DNA of 64,000 nucleotides, taken from contig CALNXK010000025.1 of assembly GCA_942486035.1 (NCBI GenBank), positions 3,112,001 to 3,176,000 of the forward strand, written 5' to 3'. The notes beneath the pieces are model-generated. The model ran no database searches and was not told where the DNA came from. It saw nothing but the letters and a program-made list of their open reading frames with translations. Position numbers and translations under genes: made by a program. Source of the stretch: Porites lobata (taxonomy: Eukaryota > Cnidaria > Anthozoa > Scleractinia > Poritidae). Positions 48,101 to 57,892 of the stretch are shown one piece after another; position 1 is the stretch's first letter; each line of letters opens with the position of its first letter.

Positions 48101-51100
48101 TTAATGAATTTATTATTCAAAAGTTGAATCCGTTGCTAGTTGTAGATTTCAGATTGATCTCTGCATTCTTGTATGTGTAATGAGCCGTGAATTCACACGC
48201 GAGGCAGTTATGAAATTTCTACCAGCTCCATTTTCCTGAAATTGATGTAAATGTCTTCTAAGAAGCTTAATCCATTCAAAGATTTCCAATCTGACACCGA
48301 ACACCGAGAAGTTCTCGTAAAATATTCACTGCTCATTACACATGCAGAAATGCCGCTTTGAATTTGACACCATTTATGGGAACGACTAACGGATTCATTT
48401 TTCAAATAATCAATTCACTGATAGAATCTTGGGGGGTACGCTTGACTTGGTTTGACTGTAACTGTAAGGTAATAAGCATCCCCCGGCAAATAAGCCTCTC
48501 ACACCCCCCACTGCCCCCCACCCCCCTCTTCACATTAGTTCCTTGCCTTTCTCAACTTAGAAAACAGGTTTGCACTCAGAATACAACTTTGTACTCTACA
48601 CTGTAAGTGCTATAGTGTACGAAAAACATAAGTGCTTACAGTTGTTTTTCTATGCTTTCACCAGGTTTCACTCCTGCATGAAACATTTAGGTAAAAAAAA
48701 TTAATGCATAGGAAGGTAACAATGTTTCCAAATGTTCAAAAGAGAGCAGTTATGTACAGAGAAGGATTAACATCAATTCTGGCCTGATTTGATTGAATAG
48801 TTCACAGGTGTTCCCAATGAGTTGTGCATCAAAGATGTCTTTAACAGTTAAAATTACTTACATAGGATCACAATTGGTACACTTGTACAAAGGAACTAAG
48901 GCTCTAGATGTTGGTTCTGAGCATATCATTAATTGTAAATGGGGTAAAAAAATTGCACATGTATTATGCAAATTACTGGTTACATAAAGTACAAAGGTAT
49001 TCCTTTGCTTAAGTACCTTGGACATCCAAGCTCACTCTTAACTCAGCATCTGGTAAAACTCCATTCGATGCAACACATTTAAAATCACCAACATCCCTTG
49101 GATATAGTGCACTTCTTATTTTGAGAACTTGAACTGTGTAAATAGTATGAAGTCCAGAAGAACCATCTCCTTCTTCATAAACCTCATAGTCAACTTTATC
49201 ACAACTCTGAGGGTTTGAATGGCAGTTTGTGACATTCATTTTCTTGCCATTTCTGTACCAATCTACCGTTGGTTTAGGAGCCCCCTCTGTTACACACTTG
49301 ATTTCCTTGGTGGATCCCTCTAGCACTTCTGTTTGTCCCGTATAGGGACGTATTGAAGGTGCTGTAAGAGCTAAATGTATGAATGAAACAGATTTTACAT
49401 GAATTAATAATCAGTACCAATTAATTGCAGCATATACAATAACACTTAATTTAATAATATTATAACAATGATAATAAAACTTTAATGGCTGTCTCAATTA
49501 CTGGTAAACCCAGTAGTCTACATTGTGGGCCCAAAAAGATAACAAGACTATTTACAAATAATTTTAAAATGTAATAGTATATCATAAAATGAAGTTAAAG
49601 GGTACATAAAAAATGGTTAAAAATAGCTACCTAAATTAGTACACTGCAATCAAGATAAAAAAGAAAAAACCTACATTAAAATGTCCTTGAAATGCTAAAA
49701 TGCTCGCGACTTGCATTAATGTTTAAGTATCTCTCGAGCAAGCATTTCTTAAAGTTACTTTTATTCGTCATGTCGACTGAAGGATTCCAAAGGTGAGTCG
49801 CACTCGTCTTGTCTGACATACATGTAATATTATAAAACTGTTGTTTTGAACAGAGCAGAACAGTGATCCACGTCAAGTGCCAGAACTCAGCCATTGTCAG
49901 ACCATCATGTGGCCATGGGCATTCACCACTTTTTGTCCATTGCATTAGTGATATACTTACTGTCCATGCACATAGTTGATGTACAGTGTAATACTGTATT
50001 TTGGATTGTTTTAACAGTGGAAGTCCAGCTAATTTACGGCAGTGCACTCTCAATAATTAGAAGCAAAATAATGCAAAAAGAAAATAACAGGATAGAAAAC
50101 CCCAACTGGCAGGGGGCAACCAGCTGGATAATAACAAGCCAAGAAATTGATCTTGGCAAGACCAAAAACAAGTGGTCAGAGCAGGACATGGACCGGCAAC
50201 AACCGCATTGTGAGTCTGATGTGCTGTCCACTGGGCCATGTATTGCAGAAATGATGAGATGCTAACAGTAAAAGTAACCTTTACAAAGAAATAGAGTACA
50301 AACATACCCTTGACTTCTATCTTTGTCAGCTTATAATCCGATTTATCTGGTGGAACTGATACCGTGCACTTGTATGTACCAGCGTCCGCAAACTGGGCAT
50401 TTGTAATCTTCAGGGTTGCTCTCACATACTTTGCATCTTTAGTGACGTTAACTTGACTGTTGGGGACGGCTGCATATGATTTATCATCCTGTTCCTTTTC
50501 CCACTTCAGGGTAGAAACTGAAGGACCCTCAGCTTCACATGTGACTTCTCCACTCTGCCCTTGCAGCACATAGATTGATTTGTTTGGTATCAACACAAAA
50601 TGCCTGGGTAACTGAGCTGCAAAAAATATGTACACGTAGACCTTTACATGCTGTCTTCAATACATACAGCTGTACATGTATTATAGTCTCTGCAAAATTT
50701 TCATATCTTATTCCAGTATTTAACAAAAAGTCTGATAATATAACAGGGCAACTCAACTCAGATCTGAAGTTATTTATGTTATGTTTACAGCTATAGTTAC
50801 AGAAGTTTTACAATTCAAGATGGAGCAGCATATAACATTCCTTGTGAATGCAGTGAAGTATACATTGACAAAATTGGGAGGGTGCATGCCTGCATTGTCA
50901 TGAAAAATGGTGTCAAGCCCTCCCTGTCAACTAAGATGAGGGGAGCTTGGGGCACCCATTAGAATGTCACTAAGCATCTGAGAGGCATCTACTTAACATG
51001 GGTTCATTTTACAGAAAATGATATTGGAAGAACAGTTTAAATGTGTATTAAATTATGTCTGATGTTCCCTTGGTTAAGGGTCTGCTTAAACAGGGTTTTC

Positions 51101-54100
51101 AATAAGCCAGCCGTCCACTTTTTCATGTGAACTCACCTTTTACTTGTCTATGGAAATCGCCTCAAATTTACAAATAACTTGACAGACCTTTGCCACAGAA
51201 CAAGAGCTTTGGATCAGCAAAGTCTTGTTCATGAAAGACAAGAGTCTTGCCAGAATTCTGAGTGGTTTCAGCAGATATTGTGAATTCCTTTTTTGATCAT
51301 CGACATTCAGTAGTCAAAGCCAAATATTTAATTTGCTCTTAATGTAACTTGATGTGTTGAAAGTTGACAATTAAATACACTGTAATAGTTCATCACTTTT
51401 TAACAAAATAATTACTGTACATGTCCGTTGCAAGGAAAAATACTTTCTTTGACATGATTCAACACCAACAAAGGCAACAAATAAAAGGGAAAGTTAATCT
51501 TCTTTAGTTTGCTTATTCTCAAGCACTTGTAAAATGCTACTAATTTACCTTACTTGTTGGTTCATTTTGCTGGTTGAAAGGCATTAAAAGATAATTGTAT
51601 GCAAATGTATGTGTAAAAACCATATATTTTATCAGTAAAATGCCACCACTTTGAAATAAAAAGTGTTCAAGGCACTTTTTGCTTCAAAACACCCAGTGGT
51701 GATTGATTTCATTAGCTTGTAAACAGTCACTGCCTTTTACATTTTGACTAAGGTACATCGTGTACATGTATGTATGTTCAGCGGTGTATAAAGACCGTCT
51801 GACTGTAAACCATTCTCGAAAATTTGTAGAGCACCAGGACATCAATGCTCAAAGGTAAGCGCATATTCATGCAATGCAGTGTCAAATGGCGGCTGATGTC
51901 GACCACAGTGCATGGATTACAACTGTTGTGGAAGTCATTCAACAGGAATGTTCATTTTTACTATAAATTATTTTCTACAGAGATTGAAAATTTTGACAAA
52001 AGGGCTAAGTTTCTTCTGGCAAAATCAATTGAGGAGTTTTTTTTTTGTTATTATGTAACACTAAATTAATTCCTTGAGCATTGCTTTAAAACATAAACAA
52101 GGACCTGAAAGTCAGTCACCTGCTGGCAACTAGCCTTGAAAATCTGACTGCCAACGCTAAATTTTCAGTTGCATTGGTGACCAGCTGGTCACAATATCAA
52201 TATCGGACCATGTCTTTTTAGATTAGCTTTTATGTGACTTTAGATAATATGCATGAAAAACTATTTTATTTTATTTTCATTTATCATTGAAAAAGGTACC
52301 CTTTTTAGGTGGGGCCTCTCTGCATAGGGAGTACCCCCCGGCGGGTTTAACTACAGCTGTACTTGATTTAAATGAGCACCAATTTACTCGGAAATTATAT
52401 TCATACAGACCTGCTTGTACAAATAACAATGAACCACTTGGCCATTGAATAGTTTGACCTGACTGGTCCGTTGCCTTGCATTTATACTGTGCTCCATCCG
52501 AAAGAACAATGTTTACTATGGTAAACACTTGTTTCGTCAAAAGAAGTTTGTTTGGTGTGACTGGAAACACATTAAAAGAAAACCCAAAATCTGTAGACTT
52601 TAGAAGTAACACTGTGGCATTTGGGTCATCTGTTGCGCAGTTGTAGTCAACACTCTGGCCAACATGAGATCCCTGGATTGATGGAGGATCCTGGAGAAAC
52701 TTCAGAGCTCCTACACCTACAGAAAATAAAGCAACCCAAATCTGTCTCTTGAAATCCTTTCGAGTAGTGAATATAAAAAATGCTGGTCTCTCGAAACTCA
52801 AGACTCGGTTTTTGGGATTTGTTCGAGTCTCAAGTATTCTTCTGGTTTTATCTCATCACACAATGCTCCTTAGCATTGTGTGACGGGTCAAAAGGGAGAC
52901 TAAGGTTTCGAGAAGCGTGAATCAAGTTTCGAGGATCTGGCCGAGACTGACAACTTAAGATAGTCAATAGGATAAGATAGTCAATTTTGGTGTTGTACCA
53001 TGGTGGGGCATTTTGCACCATCTTGTTAAGCCCCACCATTGGGTTCTTGTATGAACATCAGGCCCCACTGTGGGGCATTTGCAACTTTTCCAAAACAAAA
53101 TGACAAATGCCCGACAAGTGCCCCTATTAGCCTGCAAAAACATCCATTTCTCCTCGCTCTTCGCCCCTGGCGACGTTTCATACGGAGGAACGTCTGCCAC
53201 TCAACGACAGAAATTCCATACTGATGACACAAATCAATATTTAGATAATACACTGTAAATCCGGTAGTCATAGGGTTCCAAATGTAAATTTGTCCAATTT
53301 TATGTGTCTTGTGGTCAATATTTGGAAAAGTGTTGTGTTCATCTGCCAACTAGCTCCAGCAAAACTCAAAATTTAATGCTTCTTCTAGAGAAGACTATCC
53401 TCCACAAATATTGACTGTTTTGTAAGAGATTCTTTGCATTTACATTTGACCTTTGTGGCCTTTTGTCTTTTGTCTGTCATTCGTAAACAATAACTACAAC
53501 AATGTAACTACTCTGTCGACCAGTCAGCACTTCTGACCAGATTCCGGACAGATTTTACGTCATCATTTTGGAATTTCTGTCGCTGAGTCGCAGACGTTCC
53601 TCTGCGCAAAACCTCCCCAGCAGCAAAGGGCGAGGAGAAACGGATGTTTTCGCAGGCTATGCTCCCATAAGTTTGGCAGGACAGAAGCAGGACTGATGAA
53701 CTGGGCCTTTAATAGACTAGTTTCGATAAAAGGACACCATTATTAGTGACTACCTAATAAAACAAACAGTAGAAAACAGCTTTCCTAGGAATTATAGACA
53801 GTGGACAGGATATGTTTTTATTATAAGCATGATGACAAAAGGTAAGGTTTTTGAGAAACAAGTGGAGAACAAACTAACAGTCTTTAAATCCGCACAAGAA
53901 CAGTAGGTTAGCAAGGGCGCCAAAAACATATTCGTGCAAGCAGGTACTGCTAACTCAAAACTATGCTTCAAATGTAAGCTGGATCAATTCGAAGCAAGCT
54001 TAAGCCAAAGCTACATGTGCGTACAAAATAACAAAATAGAAAAAGCCAAGGGTCACGGACATCAAAACATCAACGAAAAGAATATATATTATTTTCCTTT

Positions 54101-54637
54101 TACCATTTTAATGTCTATCTAAAGATGAACTGAAAGAGGCTTGAAATATAAATTTTCGGCCCAAGTAAAAGTTGTTAAAACTTGATGTTTTCGGGGAGTC
54201 ATGGCCCAGACTGAGAATATTCACTCGTCTTTGCTGTGGACGTCTAAATCCACAGTGGACATGTAGCTACACTATGCGACCATCCAAGTTTGTTTTGCCA
54301 GCCTAGCTCAATTCCTTAAAGTATTCCCCGCACCAAAAAGTACAACAAGCTCAACGGTAACTCAGTGAGAGACAAAAAGAATTATGTTTCGCCCCTAAAA
54401 CGCTGGCACAATGACATACTAGTAAGTAACATTAAGCTTATTTTGAAGGCCGCTAAATCTCGGTTTGGTCATCGTCACTTCATCAAATTTCCCCAAGTTT
54501 AAATGAACTCATTGAAAAATACTTGAAGTTAGAGGGAAATTTAACATACCTGGAGCCGTTAAGAGAAATGAAACATAAAAGAGGGCGCTCCAAACTAAAC
54601 CGCGCCAAACGCATCTACAATCCAGCTGCGACGCCAT
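34104..54637 (-). CDS. VEGFR-like receptor tyrosine kinase, copy 2 (15 coding exons)
   Basis: Tandem paralogue of the downstream gene, 1359 aa. Join on the minus strand: 54637-54550, 52716-52411, 50616-50308, 49370-49017, 47157-46816, 45661-45347, 43749-43390, 41941-41672, 40492-40308, 39698-39401, 39049-38748, 37667-37474, 36910-36667, 35399-35215, 34431-34104. The total is 4080 nt, in frame throughout, with intron phases identical to copy 1. The architecture is the same: signal peptide, seven Ig domains, transmembrane helix, tyrosine kinase (beta3 Lys939, catalytic Asp1048, DFG Asp1066, activation-loop Tyr1074/Tyr1079) and a C-terminal ETSL. Length differs from copy 1 only in Ig1 (+1 aa), Ig4 (+12 aa, adding two cysteines), Ig5 (+3 aa) and Ig6 (+3 aa). 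The tail carries a PPPY motif that is PPPF in copy 1. All catalytic residues are intact, so both copies look functional. Ligand is unknown; a VEGF/PDGF-type factor is the natural guess from family knowledge. Confidence 0.93.
34920..35085. repeat. Foldback with GTGGTATTTATG arms, copy 2 intron 14
   Basis: AATAGCAT...GACATAAATACCACGAGTGATAT is mirrored by ATATCACGAGTGGTATTTATG...ATGCTATT. Confidence 0.7.
35215..35399 (-). CDS. Copy 2 exon 14: cytoplasmic tail, first part
   Basis: 185 nt, phase 0 to 2. DNPYLALQMDEE, SGYYLQP and RYVQSP tyrosine motifs retained. Confidence 0.9.
35640..35740. repeat. CAGT tetranucleotide tract, copy 2 intron 13
   Basis: Cleaner CAGT array than its copy 1 counterpart. 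It resumes at 36215-36275, so the MITE between them split it. Confidence 0.8.
35741..36214. mobile_element. 474-bp MITE inserted within the CAGT tract
   Basis: 36-bp inverted ends (AGGGCCTC...GGTTGACCGGGCTGG) with about four mismatches. Repeated internal GTTCATATG and CAGCCCGG blocks in both orientations. No coding frame. Confidence 0.8.
36667..36910 (-). CDS. Copy 2 exon 13: kinase C-lobe
   Basis: 244 nt, phase 2 to 0. WSFGILLWETFTLGGTPYPG, CPLEVYTVMRDCW, EQRPHFTTL. A few conservative changes from copy 1. Confidence 0.93.
37164..37340. mobile_element. pogo/Tigger-like fragment
   Basis: Right end TTATCGAGGTTCCACTG followed by TA; left end degraded to AAAGCGGAACCTCGATATAA. Confidence 0.6.
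37341..37400 (+). pseudogene. tRNA-like fragment
   Basis: TAGTTCAGTTAGTAGAGCGC resembles a tRNA D-arm and A box, but no intact cloverleaf or good B box follows. Probably a SINE or tRNA pseudogene remnant. Confidence 0.35.
37474..37667 (-). CDS. Copy 2 exon 12: catalytic and activation loops
   Basis: 194 nt, phase 0 to 2. Protein sequence identical to copy 1 exon 12 (CVHRDLAARN, DFGLARDIYKDDQYV, KWMAPESLF) despite several silent changes. Confidence 0.94.
38748..39049 (-). CDS. Copy 2 exon 11: kinase alphaC, hinge and short insert
   Basis: 302 nt, phase 1 to 0. EGATQAEYKDLASELKIL, hinge VIMEFAPHG with Met gatekeeper, short kinase insert, ending FLASKR before the catalytic exon. Confidence 0.92.
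39121..39203. repeat. AAT then AAC trinucleotide microsatellite
   Basis: Long AAT run that switches to CAA units. Adjacent CTATGGGGCTTTTCA sequence at 39228-39312 reappears at 40560-40650, suggesting a retroelement 3' end with its microsatellite tail. Confidence 0.85.
39401..39698 (-). CDS. Copy 2 exon 10: kinase N-lobe with basic insert
   Basis: 298 nt, phase 0 to 1. GAGAFGQVVKAEAIG Gly loop and VAVKTLK. The basic beta2-beta3 insert (KRRSK, RRSS) is retained almost unchanged from copy 1, so it is not a copy-specific accident. Confidence 0.92.
39824..40055. repeat. AGGT tetranucleotide tract, copy 2 intron 9
   Basis: About 230 bp of GTAG/GTGG units; matches the position of the copy 1 tract. 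Confidence 0.85.
40308..40492 (-). CDS. Copy 2 exon 9: transmembrane and juxtamembrane segment
   Basis: 185 nt, phase 1 to 0. Stalk EGSVDYTGGGG, helix LVGIAIGVSVFVLIVLVV with CCC at the inner face, stop-transfer HRQKK, and the YKQLYFL juxtamembrane tyrosines. Confidence 0.9.
40915..41330. repeat. Dispersed repeat, inverted partner of 63640-64000
   Basis: Contains a palindromic segment (CTGTAATCATACGAGTGATT and complement) and GACAGTACGCG-like blocks. Present again in opposite orientation at the window end. In copy 2 intron 8. Confidence 0.8.
41672..41941 (-). CDS. Copy 2 exon 8: Ig-like domain 7
   Basis: 270 nt, phase 1-1. NISCVAKGNPAPNVTWLH and FGFYTCIASN. Same length as copy 1. Confidence 0.9.
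42007..42149. repeat. GATA/GACA microsatellite, copy 2 intron 7
   Basis: ATAG units switching to ACAG units and back; likely length-polymorphic. Confidence 0.95.
42774..42945. mobile_element. Tc1/mariner-like MITE, 172 bp
   Basis: Ends CAGTAGAACCC and GGGGTTCCACTG are inverted and flanked by TA on both sides. Confidence 0.7.
43390..43749 (-). CDS. Copy 2 exon 7: Ig-like domain 6
   Basis: 360 nt, phase 1-1. ALKAPNITKDIPNVTVL start, LELFCDVTGNPKPTITWYF, GKYSCHAKNTAGE. Three codons longer than copy 1 because of a KGDPLVV-type loop. Confidence 0.88.
44036..44135. mobile_element. 100-bp foldback element with 9-bp target duplication
   Basis: Perfect 37-bp inverted arms beginning TAGCCTCCCCGCAGACG, a 26-nt loop, and identical ATAAAAACA at 44027-44035 and 44136-44144. 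A 9-bp duplication is typical of Mutator-like elements. Confidence 0.9.
45347..45661 (-). CDS. Copy 2 exon 6: Ig-like domain 5
   Basis: 315 nt, phase 1-1. Begins VKPDAKVEIYTGKTKTEV; cysteines in LQVFCID and GEYGCTLS; ends INITVKG. About 60% like copy 1 by eye, the most diverged Ig pair with Ig1. Confidence 0.87.
45717..46250. repeat. Tandem duplication, about 260-bp unit, copy 2 intron 5
   Basis: Two copies beginning TGGTAAGATATGAAGAATTA at about 45718 and 45978. Each contains an inverted repeat around GGGCTGGAGGTCGA. Confidence 0.85.
46816..47157 (-). CDS. Copy 2 exon 5: Ig-like domain 4 (long form, extra cysteines)
   Basis: 342 nt, phase 1-1. Landmarks are AKVSCTV, TFSWQYA and AFYRCQASNSLG. 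Between strands it carries a 12-residue-longer loop with cysteines in NLECDIQQ and TGTCVPK. These are absent from copy 1 and may make a paralogue-specific disulfide. Confidence 0.88.
47216..47674. mobile_element. TACCATAAAT-ended MITE, about 459 bp
   Basis: Ends TACCATAAATACTCTATTAAG and CTTAATAGTGGATTTATGATA are inverted. CCCC-rich blocks inside. Confidence 0.65.
48064..48458. mobile_element. CAGTCAAACC-ended MITE, 395 bp
   Basis: About 34-bp inverted ends (CAGTCAAACCAGGTCAAGCG) flanked by TA, a Tc1/mariner-type pattern. In copy 2 intron 4. Confidence 0.8.
49017..49370 (-). CDS. Copy 2 exon 4: Ig-like domain 3
   Basis: 354 nt, phase 1-1. LTAPSIRPYTGQTEVLEG start, IKCVTEGAPKPTVDWYRNG, DVGDFKCVASNGV. 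Shares the TNCHSNPQSCDK cysteine loop with copy 1. Confidence 0.9.
50050..50240 (-). mobile_element. tRNA-derived SINE-like element, copy 2 intron 3
   Basis: Same intron position and orientation as the copy 1 element, with TGGCCCAGTGGACAGCACAT and a similar tail through CCAGCTGGTTGCCCCCTGCC. Shared position shows it was there before the copies separated or was carried by conversion. Confidence 0.55.
50308..50616 (-). CDS. Copy 2 exon 3: Ig-like domain 2
   Basis: 309 nt, phase 1-1. AQLPRHFVLIPNKS start, VTCEAEG, LKWEKEQDD, DAGTYKCTVSV. Very close to copy 1 in both coding and flanking intron sequence. Confidence 0.9.
52411..52716 (-). CDS. Copy 2 exon 2: Ig-like domain 1
   Basis: 306 nt, phase 1-1. 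VGALKFLQDPPSIQG start, cysteines in VDYNCATDD and GAQYKCKATDQSG. One codon longer than copy 1, with many replacements in the central strands. Confidence 0.88.
53128..53659. mobile_element. TAGCCTGC-ended MITE, 532 bp, copy 2 intron 1
   Basis: About 100-bp inverted ends starting TAGCCTGC. Flanks TGCCCCTAT and TGCTCCCAT agree at 7 of 9 positions, fitting a decayed 9-bp duplication. Part of the right arm recurs near 15040-15150. Confidence 0.75.
54550..54637 (-). CDS. Copy 2 exon 1: signal peptide
   Basis: 88 nt, phase 1 donor. Encodes MASQLDCRCVWRG followed by a hydrophobic core (LVWSALFYVSFLLTAPG). Aligns residue for residue with copy 1 exon 1. An upstream in-frame ATG near 54745 is less likely because only the inner Met is shared. 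Confidence 0.85.
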
Positions 54638-54852
54638 GTTGAAAAAATTGTCAACAATGCGGCGGAGACGAGTCTTCGCTTCTTCGTTTCCTTTGTTTAA
54701 AAACTGAACTTTACGAGATATGTAAGAAATAAATAACTTCGACAATTATTTCTTCGAATAAATTAAACTTCTTTGGATTTAACAATGGAGACCACAGTGC
54801 GTTACTTATGGCTCGAGGGGCAACATCTACATGCAATTCTAGAGGGAACCAT

Positions 54853-54914
54853 GGAACATAGGTGTGTTAACCGCAGCCAATCAGAAGCCAATTTCTATCT
54901 ACGCCCGTTACGTC
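54853..54914 (-). promoter_or_regulatory. Conserved upstream block of copy 2 (putative promoter element)
   Basis: Counterpart of the copy 1 block, with the same order of TGTTAACCGC, GCCAATCAG, TTTCTATCT and TTACGTCA, about 230 nt from the ATG. Further short matches run down toward exon 1. Confidence 0.5.
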
Positions 54915-55641
54915 AACCATAAGCCCTGTGCGACATGTTCTGCATAAAATTGCCTACACCATTCGAGATATTTCCGCTATTTTGAAACTCATCAATGACA
55001 TCAGATCAATTCAGCACGGTTCTTGAAATATATTTTTACCACGCAAAACCCGGATTGATTAGCCCCGAAGTATGTCAATATTGCGCAAGGGCAAAGGGGG
55101 GTCGCAAAGTTGGGGTCTCCGTCAATTTTCATTTGTAAGAGATGTTCAAGCTTTTCCTAAACAAGTTTCCGGTTGGCGAGGGCAGATGCAGCATTAGTTG
55201 TCAAAGTGATGCCTTTTTTAAAAGAAAATATATTGTTTTGGATATTTTACATTAACATACCACTTTGTCATTTTTTTCAACACTTTATGCACCTTAACCG
55301 CTAATCACGCGAGAGTATTTCTGTCAGAATTTTTTTAAAGAAAGTTTGACGAATTCCGTCGTAGTAAATGTACCAAGTTTGCCAGATGCCGATGGTTTTG
55401 ATGTTATGAAAACGGAAATTATGAGGAGAAATACTTATAACGTTATGAAAATGAAATACTAAACTCAGCTAATTCCTCTGCGTGATATACAGTGTATGCC
55501 CAACCTAGCACTGCATAAAAAAAGCACATTTCTAAGTAATCATTTTGTTTTCCTTCGTAAATTACCAGCCGGACCATGTAAGGCACCGTTGAGCTTTTTC
55601 TCACTAAAATCAAGCGTTGTATTCAGGTCAGAAATAACTGA

Positions 55642-56604
55642 TATTATTACTTGATTAAGACATGGGTAATTCCTGCATCGAAGTTGCGACGATCGCTATT
55701 GATGAAACAGGGGCACCCAACGAGGATATAGTTCAAAACCACTTAACATAGCATTGTTGAACGTATTTTAGTATTTAAACGGTAGATATAGGCATATTTT
55801 TATCCCCTAAAAACTTTTCATCTTTTCGGATTTCCTAGTTGAAAGTCTAGTGATCCGAAAATTATAGGGATCAAAATTTACCTTTTCGAAAATTTCAGCC
55901 AGGAAAAGGCTCCCGAAAATTCTAGGTGACCTTTTATAGGGTAAATATCCGTTTAAAATGGGTAATTATACCACTTTGTAGATGTTCGAAAATCCTAGGA
56001 GAGGCAGGCAAGCAAGAAATTTTACAACAAATGTTCCGAAAATTCTAGTTCTCAAATCGTCTTCCGAACAGATATTTTCCCGAGAATTGCCGTTGGGTGC
56101 CCCTGATGAAACGATGATCTTAAACTTTAAATCGACGATCGCATTGTTAGTCCTATTAAAAAAAAGCGCTCTACCGAGAAAAAATGTGATGTAGGTTCAA
56201 AGTTTCTGTCATGTTTTGTCTGGCTTACTTATTAACTCTAATTGCTGTTTTGATTTCCTCGTTTCCGATCCGTCACACCTATTCTTGATATGCAAGTGAC
56301 GACATCGTTGCAAAAAAAAAAACCGCGATGATATTATTACTTGATTATGACATGGGTAATTCCTGCATCGAAGTTGCGACGATCGCTATTGATGAAACGA
56401 TGATCTTAAACTTTAAATCGACGATCGCATTGTTAGTCCTATTAAAAAAAGCGCTCTACCGAGAAAAAATGTGATGTAGGTTCAAAGTTTCTGTCATGTT
56501 TTGTCTGGCTTGCTTATTAACTCTAATTGCTGTTTTGATTTCCTCGTTTCCGATCCGTCACACCTATTCTTGATATGCAAGTGATGACATCGTTGCAAAA
56601 AAAC
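55642..56604. repeat. Tandem duplication holding a filled and an empty MITE site
   Basis: The unit beginning ATATTATTACTTGATTA occurs at about 55642 and 56330 and runs through GTGATGTAGGTTCAAAGTTT. The first unit carries the 396-bp MITE; the second is uninterrupted. Confidence 0.85.
55709..56104. mobile_element. 396-bp MITE with 8-bp target duplication
   Basis: Ends AGGGGCACCCAACG and CGTTGGGTGCCCCT, flanked by exact GATGAAAC at 55701-55708 and 56105-56112. The duplicated locus at about 56391 has one GATGAAAC and no element. An 8-bp duplication fits hAT-type elements. Interior rich in CCGAAAATT-type motifs. Confidence 0.9.
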
Positions 56605-56699
56605 CGCGACGATACCGTAAAATAATGATGAAAGAGGCGCGACGAAAGCGAGGTCCCAATTCGCATTGTTTATTTTTATTTTATTTATTTGTTTATTCT

Positions 56700-56909
56700 T
56701 ATTTTATTTTATTTTATAGTTTTTTTTTCACACTTGCCTTGAACAGTTGCTTGATTTTACAAAACTGAGCGAACTATTTTTTTTTTAATTATTCACAATT
56801 GTAAATAGTTTTTCTATCGTGGACATATATTTCGCTTTTAATTTGTAAACAACACGATGTTTAAAATTGTAAATATTACCTATTGTTCAGATACTGAAAT
56901 AAAGATTGG

Positions 56910-56992
<83 letters not shown>
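56700..56992 (+). mobile_element. LINE 3' end with ATT microsatellite tail
   Basis: GAAATAAAGATTGGTTTATT runs into about 80 bp of ATT repeats, a usual non-LTR retrotransposon 3' end. No reverse transcriptase frame remains here. Confidence 0.55.
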
Positions 56993-57079
56993 AGCGGTCC
57001 AGTCAGCATGAGTGTACGCTGTAAAACCGAAAAACCCAGTCACGACACGAACGTCGTGAGAATCAGTCGTATTTTTCAA

Positions 57080-57196
57080 TAGCCTCCCACGCAGACGTTG
57101 TAACAGGAGACAATTAAAACTTTTTCACTTAGTAGGGGTTCATCACGCGTTCCTGCCAGTGGGGCAGGAACGCGTGACAAACCGCTAAGGAGGCTA
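57080..57196. mobile_element. 117-bp TAGCCTCC foldback with 9-bp target duplication
   Basis: Ends TAGCCTCC and GGAGGCTA; exact ATTTTTCAA at 57071-57079 and 57197-57205. An internal GCGTTCCTGCC hairpin is present. Confidence 0.85.
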
Positions 57197-57792
57197 ATTT
57201 TTCAACTGACGGTTTGCAACACGAGTTTATCAGGGAAACAAAGTTCACGAAAATTGATCGGCTGATTAGTTACGTATAGCATTTCTCTGTTAGTAAAAAA
57301 TGCACAAAATTAGTTAAGTGCTTGACCTGAGTAATAAGATCATGAAGGCAGCTTAAGAGCTTTATTCGCAAAAATTCGCAACATTAAATCACAAAGTTCA
57401 CGAGTAAGTACGTGTACATTATTTTCCGGTGTAAGGTACTCGAACTGTTCGGTATTCGAACCCAATAACGGAAAACAATCGAACCAAAAAATTTGCGTCA
57501 GAGTTCGATTAAGTTAGTCGAACCAATCGAACTTATGATCGAACGTTCTAACCCAACACTGCGGCGCACAATGAAGCAAGGTTGGCAATTAGCCTTTGAA
57601 AAAACAAACAAACAAACAAACAAAAGAGAGACACCAGCTAGTATACTAACCTTCTGGGGTTAGGCAAGACAATGAATACCCATCGGAAGTTGTGGGTTAG
57701 CAATTTATAGAGATCGCGGTTGAATTTTTGCGTGGGTTGTATACTATAAATTAAATTTCTGTCCTCAACTTTTGATTTTAAGATCTCTGGCA

Positions 57793-57892
57793 ATGCCGTA
57801 CCGTGGGTGCCAGAGACTTTTCTAGGCCTTCGGCCAACACCGAAAATTCCCGCCGCACGCGAGAAATTGAACCTCTGGTACCCAGGGTAGCA
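57793..57892. mobile_element. Small MITE with GGGTGCCAGAG ends
   Basis: CCGTGGGTGCCAGAGACTTTT and the inverted CAATTTCTCGCG-side end AACCTCTGGTACCCAGGG. Confidence 0.5.

Noticed and set aside
49676..50053. 125-codon minus-strand frame with a faint LINE-like C-terminus (LWNPS...NFKK)
   Set aside because: It overlaps the conserved intron 3 block and similarity to non-LTR reverse transcriptase tails is too weak; the copy 1 counterpart is split by the TTAA insertion.
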